Part shown: piece by piece, positions 45,045-52,201 of the stretch
Layout of the letters: the number at the start of each line of letters is the position of its first letter
Position numbering within the stretch: the first letter of the stretch is position 1
Assembly (NCBI RefSeq): GCF_005405905.1
Contig: NZ_BJHU01000003.1
Coordinates: 124,001 to 188,000, forward strand
Direction of reading: 5' to 3'
Length of the DNA stretch: 64,000 nucleotides
Source: Acidovorax sp. NB1
GTDB taxonomy: Bacteria > Pseudomonadota > Gammaproteobacteria > Burkholderiales > Burkholderiaceae_C
The notes under the pieces: generated by a model
What the model was told of the DNA's origin: nothing
Seen by the model: the letters and a program-made list of their open reading frames with translations, nothing else
Databases searched by the model: none
Made by a program: the position numbers and the translations under genes

Positions 45045-46241
45045 ATGACCGCTTTCATCGAAGCCGCTTCGCCCCACGTGATGAACACCTACGGCCGCGT
45101 GCCGATCGCACTGGAGCGTGGACAAGGCAGCCGCGTGTGGGATGTGAACGGCAAGGAATACCTGGACGGCCTGGGCGGCATCGCCGTGAACACGCTGGGC
45201 CACAACCACCCCAAGCTCGTGCCCGCACTGCAGGACCAGATCGCCAAGCTGATCCACACCTCCAACTACTACCACGTGCCCGGCCAGGAGCAGCTGGCCG
45301 CCAAGCTGGTGGAGCTGTCGGGCATGCAGAACGTGTTCTTCTGCAACTCGGGCCTGGAAGCCAATGAGGCGGCCCTGAAGATCGCCCGCAAGTTCGGCGT
45401 GGACAAGGGCATCGCCAAGCCCGAGATCGTGGTCTATGAGAAGGCCTTCCATGGCCGCTCCATTGCCACCATGTCTGCCACCGGCAACCCCAAGATCCAC
45501 AGCGGCTTCGGCCCGCTGGTCGAGGGCTTTGTGCGCGTGCCGATGAACGACATCGAGGCCATCAAGCAAGCCACCGAGGGCAACCCCAACGTGGTCGCTG
45601 TGTTCTTCGAGACCATCCAGGGCGAAGGCGGCATCAACGCCATGCGCATCGAATACCTGCAGCAGCTGCGCAAGCTGTGCGACGAGCGCGGCTGGCTCAT
45701 GATGATCGACGAAGTGCAGTGCGGCATGGGCCGCACCGGCAAGTGGTTTGCCCACCAGTGGGCGGGCATCGTGCCCGACGTGATGCCCCTGGCCAAGGGC
45801 CTGGGTTCGGGCGTGCCGATTGGCGCGGTGGTGGCGGGCCCCAAGGCAGCCAGCGTGCTACAGCCCGGCAACCATGGCACCACCTTCGGCGGCAACCCGC
45901 TGGCCATGCGCGCCGGGGTCGAAACCATCCGCATCATGGAAGAAGACGGCCTGCTGCACAATGCGACCCAGGTGGGCAACCACCTGCGCGCGGCACTGGC
46001 GCGCGAGCTGGGCAGCCTGCCGGGCGTCAAGGAGATCCGGGGCCAGGGCCTGATGCTGGGCATCGAGCTGAACAAGCCCTGCGGCGCCCTGATCGGCCGC
46101 GCGGCCGAAGCGGGCCTGCTGCTGTCGGTCACGGCCGACAGCGTGATCCGCCTGGTGCCTCCTCTGATCCTGACCACGGCCGAGGCCGACGAGATCGTCG
46201 CCAAGCTGACCCCGCTGGTCAAAGCCATCCTGGCTGAATGA
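45045..46241 (+). CDS. argD: Acetylornithine/succinyldiaminopimelate aminotransferase
   Basis: A 398-residue PLP enzyme of class III, converting N-acetylglutamate semialdehyde to N-acetylornithine. Signatures are LDGLGGIAVNTLGHNHPKL, FFCNSGLEANEAALKIARKF, ETIQGEGGINAM, MMIDEVQCGMGRTGK (Asp222) and the PLP Lys251 in LAKGLGSGVPIGA. The length is standard. It is followed closely by argF: the argD stop overlaps an ATG at 46238. An upstream DUF3579 gene runs the other way. Confidence 0.96.
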   Translation: MTAFIEAASPHVMNTYGRVPIALERGQGSRVWDVNGKEYLDGLGGIAVNTLGHNHPKLVPALQDQIAKLIHTSNYYHVPGQEQLAAKLVELSGMQNVFFCNSGLEANEAALKIARKFGVDKGIAKPEIVVYEKAFHGRSIATMSATGNPKIHSGFGPLVEGFVRVPMNDIEAIKQATEGNPNVVAVFFETIQGEGGINAMRIEYLQQLRKLCDERGWLMMIDEVQCGMGRTGKWFAHQWAGIVPDVMPLAKGLGSGVPIGAVVAGPKAASVLQPGNHGTTFGGNPLAMRAGVETIRIMEEDGLLHNATQVGNHLRAALARELGSLPGVKEIRGQGLMLGIELNKPCGALIGRAAEAGLLLSVTADSVIRLVPPLILTTAEADEIVAKLTPLVKAILAE

Positions 46242-46258
46242 AGCAAAGCAAGATTGTC

Positions 46259-47188
46259 ATGACGACGCTGAAACATTATCTGCAGTTCACCGACCTCACC
46301 GCCGACGAATACGCCTACCTGTTCGAGCGCGCCGCGCTCATCAAGAAGAAGTTCAAGGCCTACGAAAAGCACCACCCGCTGGTGGACCGCACGTTGGCCA
46401 TGATCTTCGAGAAAGCCAGCACCCGCACGCGCGTGAGCTTCGAGGCCGGCATGTACCAGCTGGGCGGCTCCGTGGTGCATCTGACCACGGGCGACAGCCA
46501 GCTGGGTCGCGCCGAGCCCATCGAAGACAGCGCCAAGGTCATCAGCCGCATGACCGACCTGGTGATGATCCGCACCTACGAGCAGGCCAAGATCGAGCGC
46601 TTTGCCGCCAACTCGCGCGTGCCCGTGATCAACGGCCTGACCAACGAGTACCACCCCTGCCAGATCCTGGCGGACATCTTCACCTACATCGAGCACCGTG
46701 GCTCGATCCAGGGCAAGACGGTGGCCTGGGTGGGCGACGGCAACAACATGGCCAACACCTGGGTGCAGGCAGCATCGCTGCTGGGCTTCAAGGTGCATGT
46801 GAGCACGCCCCGTGGCTATGAAATTGATGAAAAATTGGCCGCTGGCGCGCACGGAATCAGCGCTGACAGCTATCAATTCTTTAGCAACCCCATGGAAGCC
46901 TGCCGGGGCGCCGACCTGGTCACCACCGATGTGTGGACCAGCATGGGCTACGAAGCCGAGAACGAAGCGCGCAAGAAGGCATTTGCCGACTGGTGCGTGG
47001 ACACCGAAATGATGGCCGCCGCCCAACCCGACGCCCTCTTCATGCACTGCCTGCCCGCGCACCGGGGCGAAGAAGTCGAGGCCGATGTGATCGACGGGCC
47101 GCAGTCGGTGGTGTGGGACGAGGCAGAAAACAGGATGCACGTGCAGAAAGCACTCATGGAGTACCTTTTGCTCGGCCGTGTTGCCTGA
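46259..47188 (+). CDS. argF: Ornithine carbamoyltransferase with an in-frame repeat insertion
   Basis: A 309-residue enzyme making citrulline from ornithine and carbamoyl phosphate. Active-site motifs are intact: STRTR at 54-58, HPCQ at 132-135, and HCLPAHRGEEVEADV from 263. The oddity is residues about 187-210 (GYEIDEKLAAGAHGISADSY), encoded by a copy of dispersed repeat A; the usual protein has a shorter loop here before FADPMEAC. The reading frame is kept. Start ATG at 46259 (MTTLKHY) fits homologues; ATG at 46238 would overlap the argD stop. The enzyme probably still works, since the affected part is a surface segment. Confidence 0.93.
   Translation: MTTLKHYLQFTDLTADEYAYLFERAALIKKKFKAYEKHHPLVDRTLAMIFEKASTRTRVSFEAGMYQLGGSVVHLTTGDSQLGRAEPIEDSAKVISRMTDLVMIRTYEQAKIERFAANSRVPVINGLTNEYHPCQILADIFTYIEHRGSIQGKTVAWVGDGNNMANTWVQAASLLGFKVHVSTPRGYEIDEKLAAGAHGISADSYQFFSNPMEACRGADLVTTDVWTSMGYEAENEARKKAFADWCVDTEMMAAAQPDALFMHCLPAHRGEEVEADVIDGPQSVVWDEAENRMHVQKALMEYLLLGRVA
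46819..46884 (+). repeat. Dispersed intergenic repeat A, copy 6, inside argF
   Basis: TGAAATTGATGAAAAATTGG, CCGCTGGCGCGCACGG, AATCAGCGCTGACAGC, then TATCAATTCTTTAG. It is more A+T-rich than the surrounding gene and matches the order of motifs of the intergenic copies. Its length of about 66 bases keeps the argF frame. Confidence 0.75.
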
Positions 47189-47215
47189 TCCCGATAGGCG
47201 TTAAGAAATACAGAT

Positions 47216-47275
47216 CCGCTCACGCTGAGCTTGTCGAAGCGCCGCGCGAGGCTTCGACAAGCTCAGCCCGAACGG
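47216..47275. repeat. Palindromic repeat B, copy 3
   Basis: CCGCTCACGCTGAGCTTGTC, GAAGCGCCGCGCGAGG, then CTTCGACAAGCTCAGCCCG and AACGG. It follows argF by 28 bases. Its arms match copy 1 closely. Confidence 0.88.
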
Positions 47276-47314
47276 CTCCAGTAGATCAAACGCGAATCCG
47301 CCCGACAGATCCCC

Positions 47315-47995
47315 ATGCCCTGGCGCCGCCAGCCCGCCCACAGCGCCGAATTGCTGGCGCACTGGCAGTCGCTGGGCCAAGCGCTGGGGCGCGACACCCC
47401 CACCTGGCGCGCCGAGGGCCGGCGCCTGCTGCGCAGCTGGGCCCGCTGGCCCCGCGCCTACCACGACACCACCCACCTGCGTGCCTGCCTACGGCACCTG
47501 CAGGCGGTGCAGGACCACCAGCCCGGCGCGCTCCACAACCCCCATGCCGTGGCGCTGGCCCTGTGGTATCACGACGCCATCTACTGGCCGTGGAGTGGGC
47601 ACAACGAGGCGCGCAGCGCCGACTGGGCCCGCGAGTTCCTCCTGCACCAAGGGCTGCCCACCACGCTGGCCGATACCGTGCACCAGCATGTGATGGACAC
47701 CCGCCACACCCCGGGCCCGCTCACGGGCGATGCGCTGTGGGTGGTGGACATCGACCTGGCCATCCTCGGCCAAAGCGACGCGGTGTACCGCCAGTTCGAG
47801 CGCAACGTGCGGCGCGAATACTTCTTTGTGCGCTGGCCCCGTTACGTGGCAGGGCGCAGCGCGGTGCTGAAGGGGTTTCTGGACCGCCCGCACATCTATG
47901 GCACTGCGTACTTTGCGCAGCGCTACGAGGCGCAGGCGCGCGCCAATCTCCAGCAGGCCTTGCGTGCGCTGGGAGAAGGCAGGCTCTACACGTAG
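47315..47995 (+). CDS. HD-superfamily metal-dependent phosphohydrolase-like protein
   Basis: A 226-residue predicted metal-binding protein of the COG4339-like group. It has RAYHDTTHLRACLRHLQAV, LALWYHDAIYWPW with the HD pair, TLADTVHQHVMDTRHTPGP, and WVVDIDLAILG, giving the H...HD...H...D order of HD-type hydrolases. ATG at 47315 begins MPWRRQPAHSAEL. It lies after argF and repeat B and is not clearly linked to a pathway. Database names for this group (NMDA receptor-like) are misleading. Confidence 0.85.
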   Translation: MPWRRQPAHSAELLAHWQSLGQALGRDTPTWRAEGRRLLRSWARWPRAYHDTTHLRACLRHLQAVQDHQPGALHNPHAVALALWYHDAIYWPWSGHNEARSADWAREFLLHQGLPTTLADTVHQHVMDTRHTPGPLTGDALWVVDIDLAILGQSDAVYRQFERNVRREYFFVRWPRYVAGRSAVLKGFLDRPHIYGTAYFAQRYEAQARANLQQALRALGEGRLYT

Positions 47996-48013
47996 CAGGC
48001 TGCCAAGGCGCAG

Positions 48014-48082
48014 TTTTGTTGAAGAAAACAGGCCTTACCGCGCATCCGCAAAGCGCAGATAGCTATTAAATAGATAGCAATC
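48014..48082 (+). repeat. Dispersed intergenic repeat A, copy 7
   Basis: TTTTGTTGAAGAAAACAGGC, CTTACCGCGCATCC, GCAAAGCGCAGATAGCTATT, then AAATAGATAGCAA. It ends at the stop codon of the minus-strand Cys-rich gene. Confidence 0.8.
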
Positions 48083-48325
48083 TTACGCCATTGGCCTGCG
48101 CGGGACAGGCATGGCAATCGGCTTTTCGGCGCCCGTTTCAGGCGGCACGCCGCAGCTGCCACAACTGCTGCACCCACCATCGCTCCCGCCACAGCCAGGC
48201 GACTCGGCCAACCCCGGGTGGACCTTGCCCAACCCCTGGCGCCAGCGCCCGGGCAGGTAACGCCAGAGCACATAGAGTGCCGCCGCGAGCACGATCAGAC
48301 CAACGATGAATTGCTGGGCCATCAC
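48083..48325 (-). CDS. Small Cys-rich membrane protein downstream of feoB
   Basis: An 80-residue protein with one membrane helix at residues 5-24 (QFIVGLIVLAAALYVLWRYL) and a Cys-rich tail (CGGSDGGCSSCGSCG). This is the pattern of small FeoB-associated proteins, which may bind iron or an iron-sulphur cluster as FeoC-like partners do. It follows feoB by 11 bases on the same strand and should be co-transcribed. Two ATG codons occur at 48325 and 48322. The role in iron uptake is inferred from position and Cys content. Confidence 0.78.
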   Translation of the reverse strand: MMAQQFIVGLIVLAAALYVLWRYLPGRWRQGLGKVHPGLAESPGCGGSDGGCSSCGSCGVPPETGAEKPIAMPVPRRPMA

Positions 48326-48336
48326 AACGTTTCTCC

Positions 48337-50268
48337 TCAGCCCCCGCCCAGCGCCAGCGCCACGCGGTAGGTCACAAAGCTGGCGGCATAGGCCATGGCA
48401 AACAGGTACCCCACCATGAGCAGCGGATAGCGCCAGCCGTTGGTCTCACGCCGCACGGCGGCAATGGTGGAGATGCACTGCGGCGCAAACACATACCAGG
48501 CCATCAACGACAGCGCAGTGGCCAGTGACCAAGAGCCCGCAATCATCGACCCCAACTGGCTAGCGGCCTCCTCCCCCGTGGCAGACAGCGCGTACACCGT
48601 GCCCAGCGCACTCACCGCCACCTCGCGCGCCGCCATGCCGGGCACCAGCGCAATGGCAATCTGCCAGTTGAAACCAATCGGTGCGACGATGACCTCCAGC
48701 AGGCGACCCAGCTGGCCTGCCAGGCTGTAGGTGATGGCGGGCTGCGTGGCGCCTTCTGGTGCGCCGGGGTAGGTGGACAGGAACCACAGCAACACGGTGA
48801 CGGCCAGGATGATGCCGCCCACCCGCTTGATGAAAATCACCGCCCGCTCATACAGGCCGTAAGCCAGGCCCCGCACGCTGGGCCAGCGGTACGCGGGCAG
48901 CTCCATCATCAGCGGCGTGGCACGCGTGTCGCTGCGGGCCAGCTTGGCCACGGCCGCCACTGCCATGGCGCTGGCAATGCCCGCCACATACAGCGCAAAC
49001 AGCACCACGCCCTGCAGGTTGAACACCCCCGCCACGGTGCGCTCGGGGATGAAGGCCGCAATCAGCAACGCATACACCGGCAGGCGCGCCGAGCAGGTCA
49101 TGAGCGGGGCGATCATGATGGTCACCAGCCGGTCGCGCCAGTGGGTGATGGAGCGCGTGGCCATCACGCCCGGCACAGCACACGCAAAACTCGACAGCAG
49201 CGGAATGAACGAGCGGCCCGACAGGCCCACCGTGCCCATCACGCGGTCCAGCAAAAACGCCGCACGCGGCAGGTAGCCCGAGTCCTCCAGCGCCAGGATG
49301 AACAGGAACAGGAACAGGATTTGCGGCAAAAAGACCAGCACCCCACCCGCACCCGCCAGCACCCCATCGGTCAGCAGGCTGCGCAAGGGGCCATCGGCCA
49401 TGTGGCTGTTGACGAGTGCTGCAAGCCAACCTACTCCGTCTTCAATCCACGACTTGGGCAGCTCGGCCCAGCTGAACACCGCCTGGAACATCAGGAACAG
49501 CGTGGCGGCCAGGATCAGCAGGCCCCACACAGGGTGCAGCACCACCGCGTCGATCCGGTCATCGGCGCGCAGGCTGACCTCGGGCACACGCACTGCCAGG
49601 TCCAGAATGCGCCGCACCTCCTGGTGCGTGCGGATGACATCGTTCTGCGCTTCGAGGTCACTCGCGTCCAGCCGCGCCGCCGCATCGGACGCCACCACCG
49701 GGCGCTGCAGCTGCTGCAGGCTCACACCGTCCAGCCACTGCACCAGCTCCTGGGCGCCGTTGCCGCGCACACCCACGGTGGCCAGCACCGGCATGCCCAA
49801 CACGCGCGACAGCACCTCGCGGTCGATGGCAATGCCCTGGCGCTCGGCCACGTCCATCATGTTGAGCACCAGCACCATGGGCAGGCCCAGGGCGCGGGCC
49901 TCCAGCACCAGGCGCAGGTTCAGGCGCAGGTGGGTGGCGTCGGTCACGCACACCAGCAGGTCGGGCACAGGCTCACCCGTGCGACGCCCTCGCACGATGT
50001 CGCGGGTAATGGCCTCGTCCGCGCTGTGCGCGTGCAGGCTGTAGGCGCCCGGCAGGTCCAGCACACGCACCCGGCGGCCCGCAGCGGTCTGCAGCAGCCC
50101 CTCCTTGCGCTCCACCGTCACGCCCGCATAGTTGGCCACCTTCTGGCGTGCGCCAGTGAGCAGGTTGAACAGCGCGGTCTTGCCGCAGTTGGGGTTGCCC
50201 AGCAGCGCAATGCGCAGCGGGGCGTCAGACGGGGGCAGGGACGCTGCAGCGGATGCTTTCGCGTTCAT
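48337..50268 (-). CDS. feoB: Ferrous iron transporter FeoB
   Basis: A 643-residue ferrous iron transporter. The N-terminal G domain shows GNPNCGKTALFNLL (residues 24-37), switch region NYAGVTVERKEG, DLPGAYSL and NMMD. The membrane part has eight or more helices with the two gate regions (SFACAVPGVMATRSI and the GMAAREVAVSALGTVYAL part). The length is shorter than E. coli FeoB (773 residues), mainly from the linker and C-terminus. ATG at 50268 overlaps the end of feoA, so the two are translationally coupled. A Fur box lies upstream of feoA. Confidence 0.96.
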   Translation of the reverse strand: MNAKASAAASLPPSDAPLRIALLGNPNCGKTALFNLLTGARQKVANYAGVTVERKEGLLQTAAGRRVRVLDLPGAYSLHAHSADEAITRDIVRGRRTGEPVPDLLVCVTDATHLRLNLRLVLEARALGLPMVLVLNMMDVAERQGIAIDREVLSRVLGMPVLATVGVRGNGAQELVQWLDGVSLQQLQRPVVASDAAARLDASDLEAQNDVIRTHQEVRRILDLAVRVPEVSLRADDRIDAVVLHPVWGLLILAATLFLMFQAVFSWAELPKSWIEDGVGWLAALVNSHMADGPLRSLLTDGVLAGAGGVLVFLPQILFLFLFILALEDSGYLPRAAFLLDRVMGTVGLSGRSFIPLLSSFACAVPGVMATRSITHWRDRLVTIMIAPLMTCSARLPVYALLIAAFIPERTVAGVFNLQGVVLFALYVAGIASAMAVAAVAKLARSDTRATPLMMELPAYRWPSVRGLAYGLYERAVIFIKRVGGIILAVTVLLWFLSTYPGAPEGATQPAITYSLAGQLGRLLEVIVAPIGFNWQIAIALVPGMAAREVAVSALGTVYALSATGEEAASQLGSMIAGSWSLATALSLMAWYVFAPQCISTIAAVRRETNGWRYPLLMVGYLFAMAYAASFVTYRVALALGGG

Positions 50269-50603
50269 GCCGCCTCCTCCAGCGCCTGCCCGGCTGCATC
50301 CAGCCGCTGCACCTGCACCATGGACGCCTCTGGCCTGCGCAGCGCAAACGTGACCTGCCCCACACGCACCGCGATGGGGTCACCCCCCACCCCGCCGCGC
50401 GCGACCACGTGCACGGTTTCACCAGGCAGAAAACCGATTTCCAGCAGGCGCAACAACACACTGTGTTCCTGCGCATCACGGGCAGGCAGCAGCCCGGTCA
50501 CGAGCGCCTGGGCGCGCAGGGGCAGCGTGTCCAGGCCGATGGATGCGGAGCACCCGGCGCGCTCATGCAGCAGCGCAGCCGCGCCATGGTCCATGGCTTT
50601 CAT
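50265..50603 (-). CDS. feoA: FeoA-domain protein of the ferrous iron uptake operon
   Basis: A 112-residue SH3-like protein that supports FeoB. The core is LLRLLEIGFLPGETVHVVAR and GDPIAVRVGQVTFALRRPEA, the usual FeoA beta-barrel. About 35 residues precede the core, longer than minimal FeoA proteins. Its stop overlaps feoB. The Fur box at 50625-50639 covers its promoter region, so iron should repress the operon. Confidence 0.9.
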   Translation of the reverse strand: MKAMDHGAAALLHERAGCSASIGLDTLPLRAQALVTGLLPARDAQEHSVLLRLLEIGFLPGETVHVVARGGVGGDPIAVRVGQVTFALRRPEASMVQVQRLDAAGQALEEAA

Positions 50604-50624
50604 GGGGGAATGCCTTGTTGTTAA

Positions 50625-50653
50625 TGATATTGATTCTCAATTTTATCAATATC
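50625..50653 (-). promoter_or_regulatory. Fur box overlapping the feoA promoter, inside a larger dyad
   Basis: TGATATTGATTCTCA (50625-50639, plus strand) matches the 7-1-7 Fur pattern at 12 of 14 positions. In addition GATATTGAT (50626-50634) is the exact reverse complement of ATCAATATC (50645-50653), a 9-base arm dyad, so two Fur dimers may bind. Confidence 0.8.
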
Positions 50654-50825
50654 ACCATCCCACTGCCAGGGCAAGGCTGCAGAGTCTGATCCAGAGCAAA
50701 CCCAGCTCGAGGCGCTGTGCACCGCCCGCACGTGTCACACGAGACTGGCGGGAGCCAAGCCAGTATGTGTGTGAGGGCAGAATCCAGCCAGGGGCAGAAA
50801 TTGACACACTCGTCGAGGAGAAGGC

Positions 50826-51266
50826 ATGGAGCGTTGGGAGGTCGTTGAGCGCAGAGTTCTCACGGTGGTTGGCATTGCCTTGATTGCGCTCGCTGTCTGG
50901 CTGGCAACAGATACGGAGAGCGTGCTCTTCGCAGTACTGTTGGCCCCCATCATCTTCTGGATTTTTTGGCAGGCATTTTTTGAGGACAAGCGAGGCTCCG
51001 CCGAGCCTGTCTCTGGCACTGAACGCCTGCTCTACGGGACGTACCTCTGGGTGAGGCACCTAGTTCTTGGAGGCTGTGCACTGTTACTGCTGGTGCTTGC
51101 CATCGTGGCTTTCAAGATGTCACAGGACCTCACGACGATTCTTCTCATCGCCGGGCTTTCCGTGTTTGTCGGCTGGGTTGCCATCTTTGGCGCCGGGGAG
51201 GAGAAATCAATATCTGACGACCTCCGCATCCACCGTGAACGTCGAAAGCGCTATCGAAAGCCCTGA
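50826..51266 (+). CDS. Hypothetical four-helix membrane protein
   Basis: A 146-residue protein I do not recognise. Four membrane helices are likely: about residues 12-30 (VVGIALIALAVWLATD), 33-50 (VLFAVLLAPIIFWIFW), 78-97 (LVLGGCALLLLVLAIVAF) and 104-122. The C-terminal tail is basic (DLRIHRERRKRYRKP). ATG at 50826 has GAGGAG upstream. Codon choice and base composition are lower in G+C than the neighbours, a sign of later arrival. It is followed by another unrecognised gene of similar composition. Confidence 0.7.
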   Translation: MERWEVVERRVLTVVGIALIALAVWLATDTESVLFAVLLAPIIFWIFWQAFFEDKRGSAEPVSGTERLLYGTYLWVRHLVLGGCALLLLVLAIVAFKMSQDLTTILLIAGLSVFVGWVAIFGAGEEKSISDDLRIHRERRKRYRKP

Positions 51267-51341
51267 TGTTGGCTTAGGGCCCAAAGCGGTCTAGCGCTAC
51301 CATTTTCCCAAGCAATCATTATTCACGGCCAGACTTGCTAG

Positions 51342-52022
51342 ATGCGTCGCCCTTACTACTACTCCACTGACAGTCTTCATCTATTGCAGAGTACCGAACC
51401 GATGCTCTACTTGAAGCTAGGCAATGGCCGAATCCTAGGTCTGCTGCAGTCCATGAAGGTCACCGGCGAGGGATACAGAAAATTTATTGATGATTACCCC
51501 GCGGTCTTATGCGAGCCCCTTGAGTTGTTCTACTGCTGCCGCAGGGGGATGTGTTCACTAAACGATGAACTGCTTCAGGATCTGCTGTTTTCATTTGGTT
51601 GGCGCGAGGCTAACTGGGGAGCCTGGTTATCGGCACTTGCCCCAAGGGCTAGCTATGTCCCCCACCTTCGCTCCAGAGCAGAGAGCCTGCCGCATGGCAA
51701 GGAAGTAATGAGCCTTGCCCTTGCTGCATGCGGAGAGCCACTGGCGGAAGAAATCGAGGTTCAGCACTCACTCTTGCAAGACATCGTGACTATGCTGAAC
51801 AAGCTTCCCACGGTCAAATTTCCTATGCGTAGGACTCCCTCACTTTTGGAGGAAACTGCGTTCAATGCGGAGGTGGAAAGCCTGAGGCGATGCTACCGGG
51901 AAACAGGGCTATCTCAAGCTAAAGAGCAGCTAGGAAAAGGCCTGCTCTACTACTACGGCATGTCTCACACCGCTTGGCTCAAAGTTGGCGCACCAGAGGC
52001 ATCTAGTCGGGACCGCGATTGA
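51342..52022 (+). CDS. Hypothetical protein of atypical composition
   Basis: A 226-residue soluble protein I do not recognise. It contains MLYLKLGNGRILGLLQSMKV, DYPAVLCEPLELFYCCRRGM, FGWREANWGAWLSALAPR and KGLLYYYGMSHTAWLKVG. The opening MRRPYYYSTDSLHLL is unusual. No signal peptide or membrane helix is seen. The A+T-richer codon use matches the neighbour at 50826, and both lie between the feo operon and an S9 peptidase, so this looks like a small acquired segment. An alternative start is ATG at 51402. Confidence 0.62.
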   Translation: MRRPYYYSTDSLHLLQSTEPMLYLKLGNGRILGLLQSMKVTGEGYRKFIDDYPAVLCEPLELFYCCRRGMCSLNDELLQDLLFSFGWREANWGAWLSALAPRASYVPHLRSRAESLPHGKEVMSLALAACGEPLAEEIEVQHSLLQDIVTMLNKLPTVKFPMRRTPSLLEETAFNAEVESLRRCYRETGLSQAKEQLGKGLLYYYGMSHTAWLKVGAPEASSRDRD

Positions 52023-52065
52023 GCGCTCTCTGGCCCCTTAAGTCGTTGGACGCGCGACTGTTTTT

Positions 52066-52079
52066 TGTCACCAGTGACA
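52066..52079. other. Perfect dyad in the intergenic region after the atypical genes
   Basis: TGTCAC, spacer CA, GTGACA. The intergenic stretch 52023-52201 otherwise shows nothing recognisable. It may be an operator or a chance palindrome; no gene clearly starts next to it. Confidence 0.35.
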
Positions 52080-52201
52080 GCTCCTGGCCGAAGGCAGAAG
52101 TCTAGCCCCGGAGTTCATATTGCCTCTTATCGGAGCCCAGCGCTGTGACATGAGTTGCAACTCCATTTCAACAGCGCATTTCGAGTCACTCCGGTTTCAA
52201 C

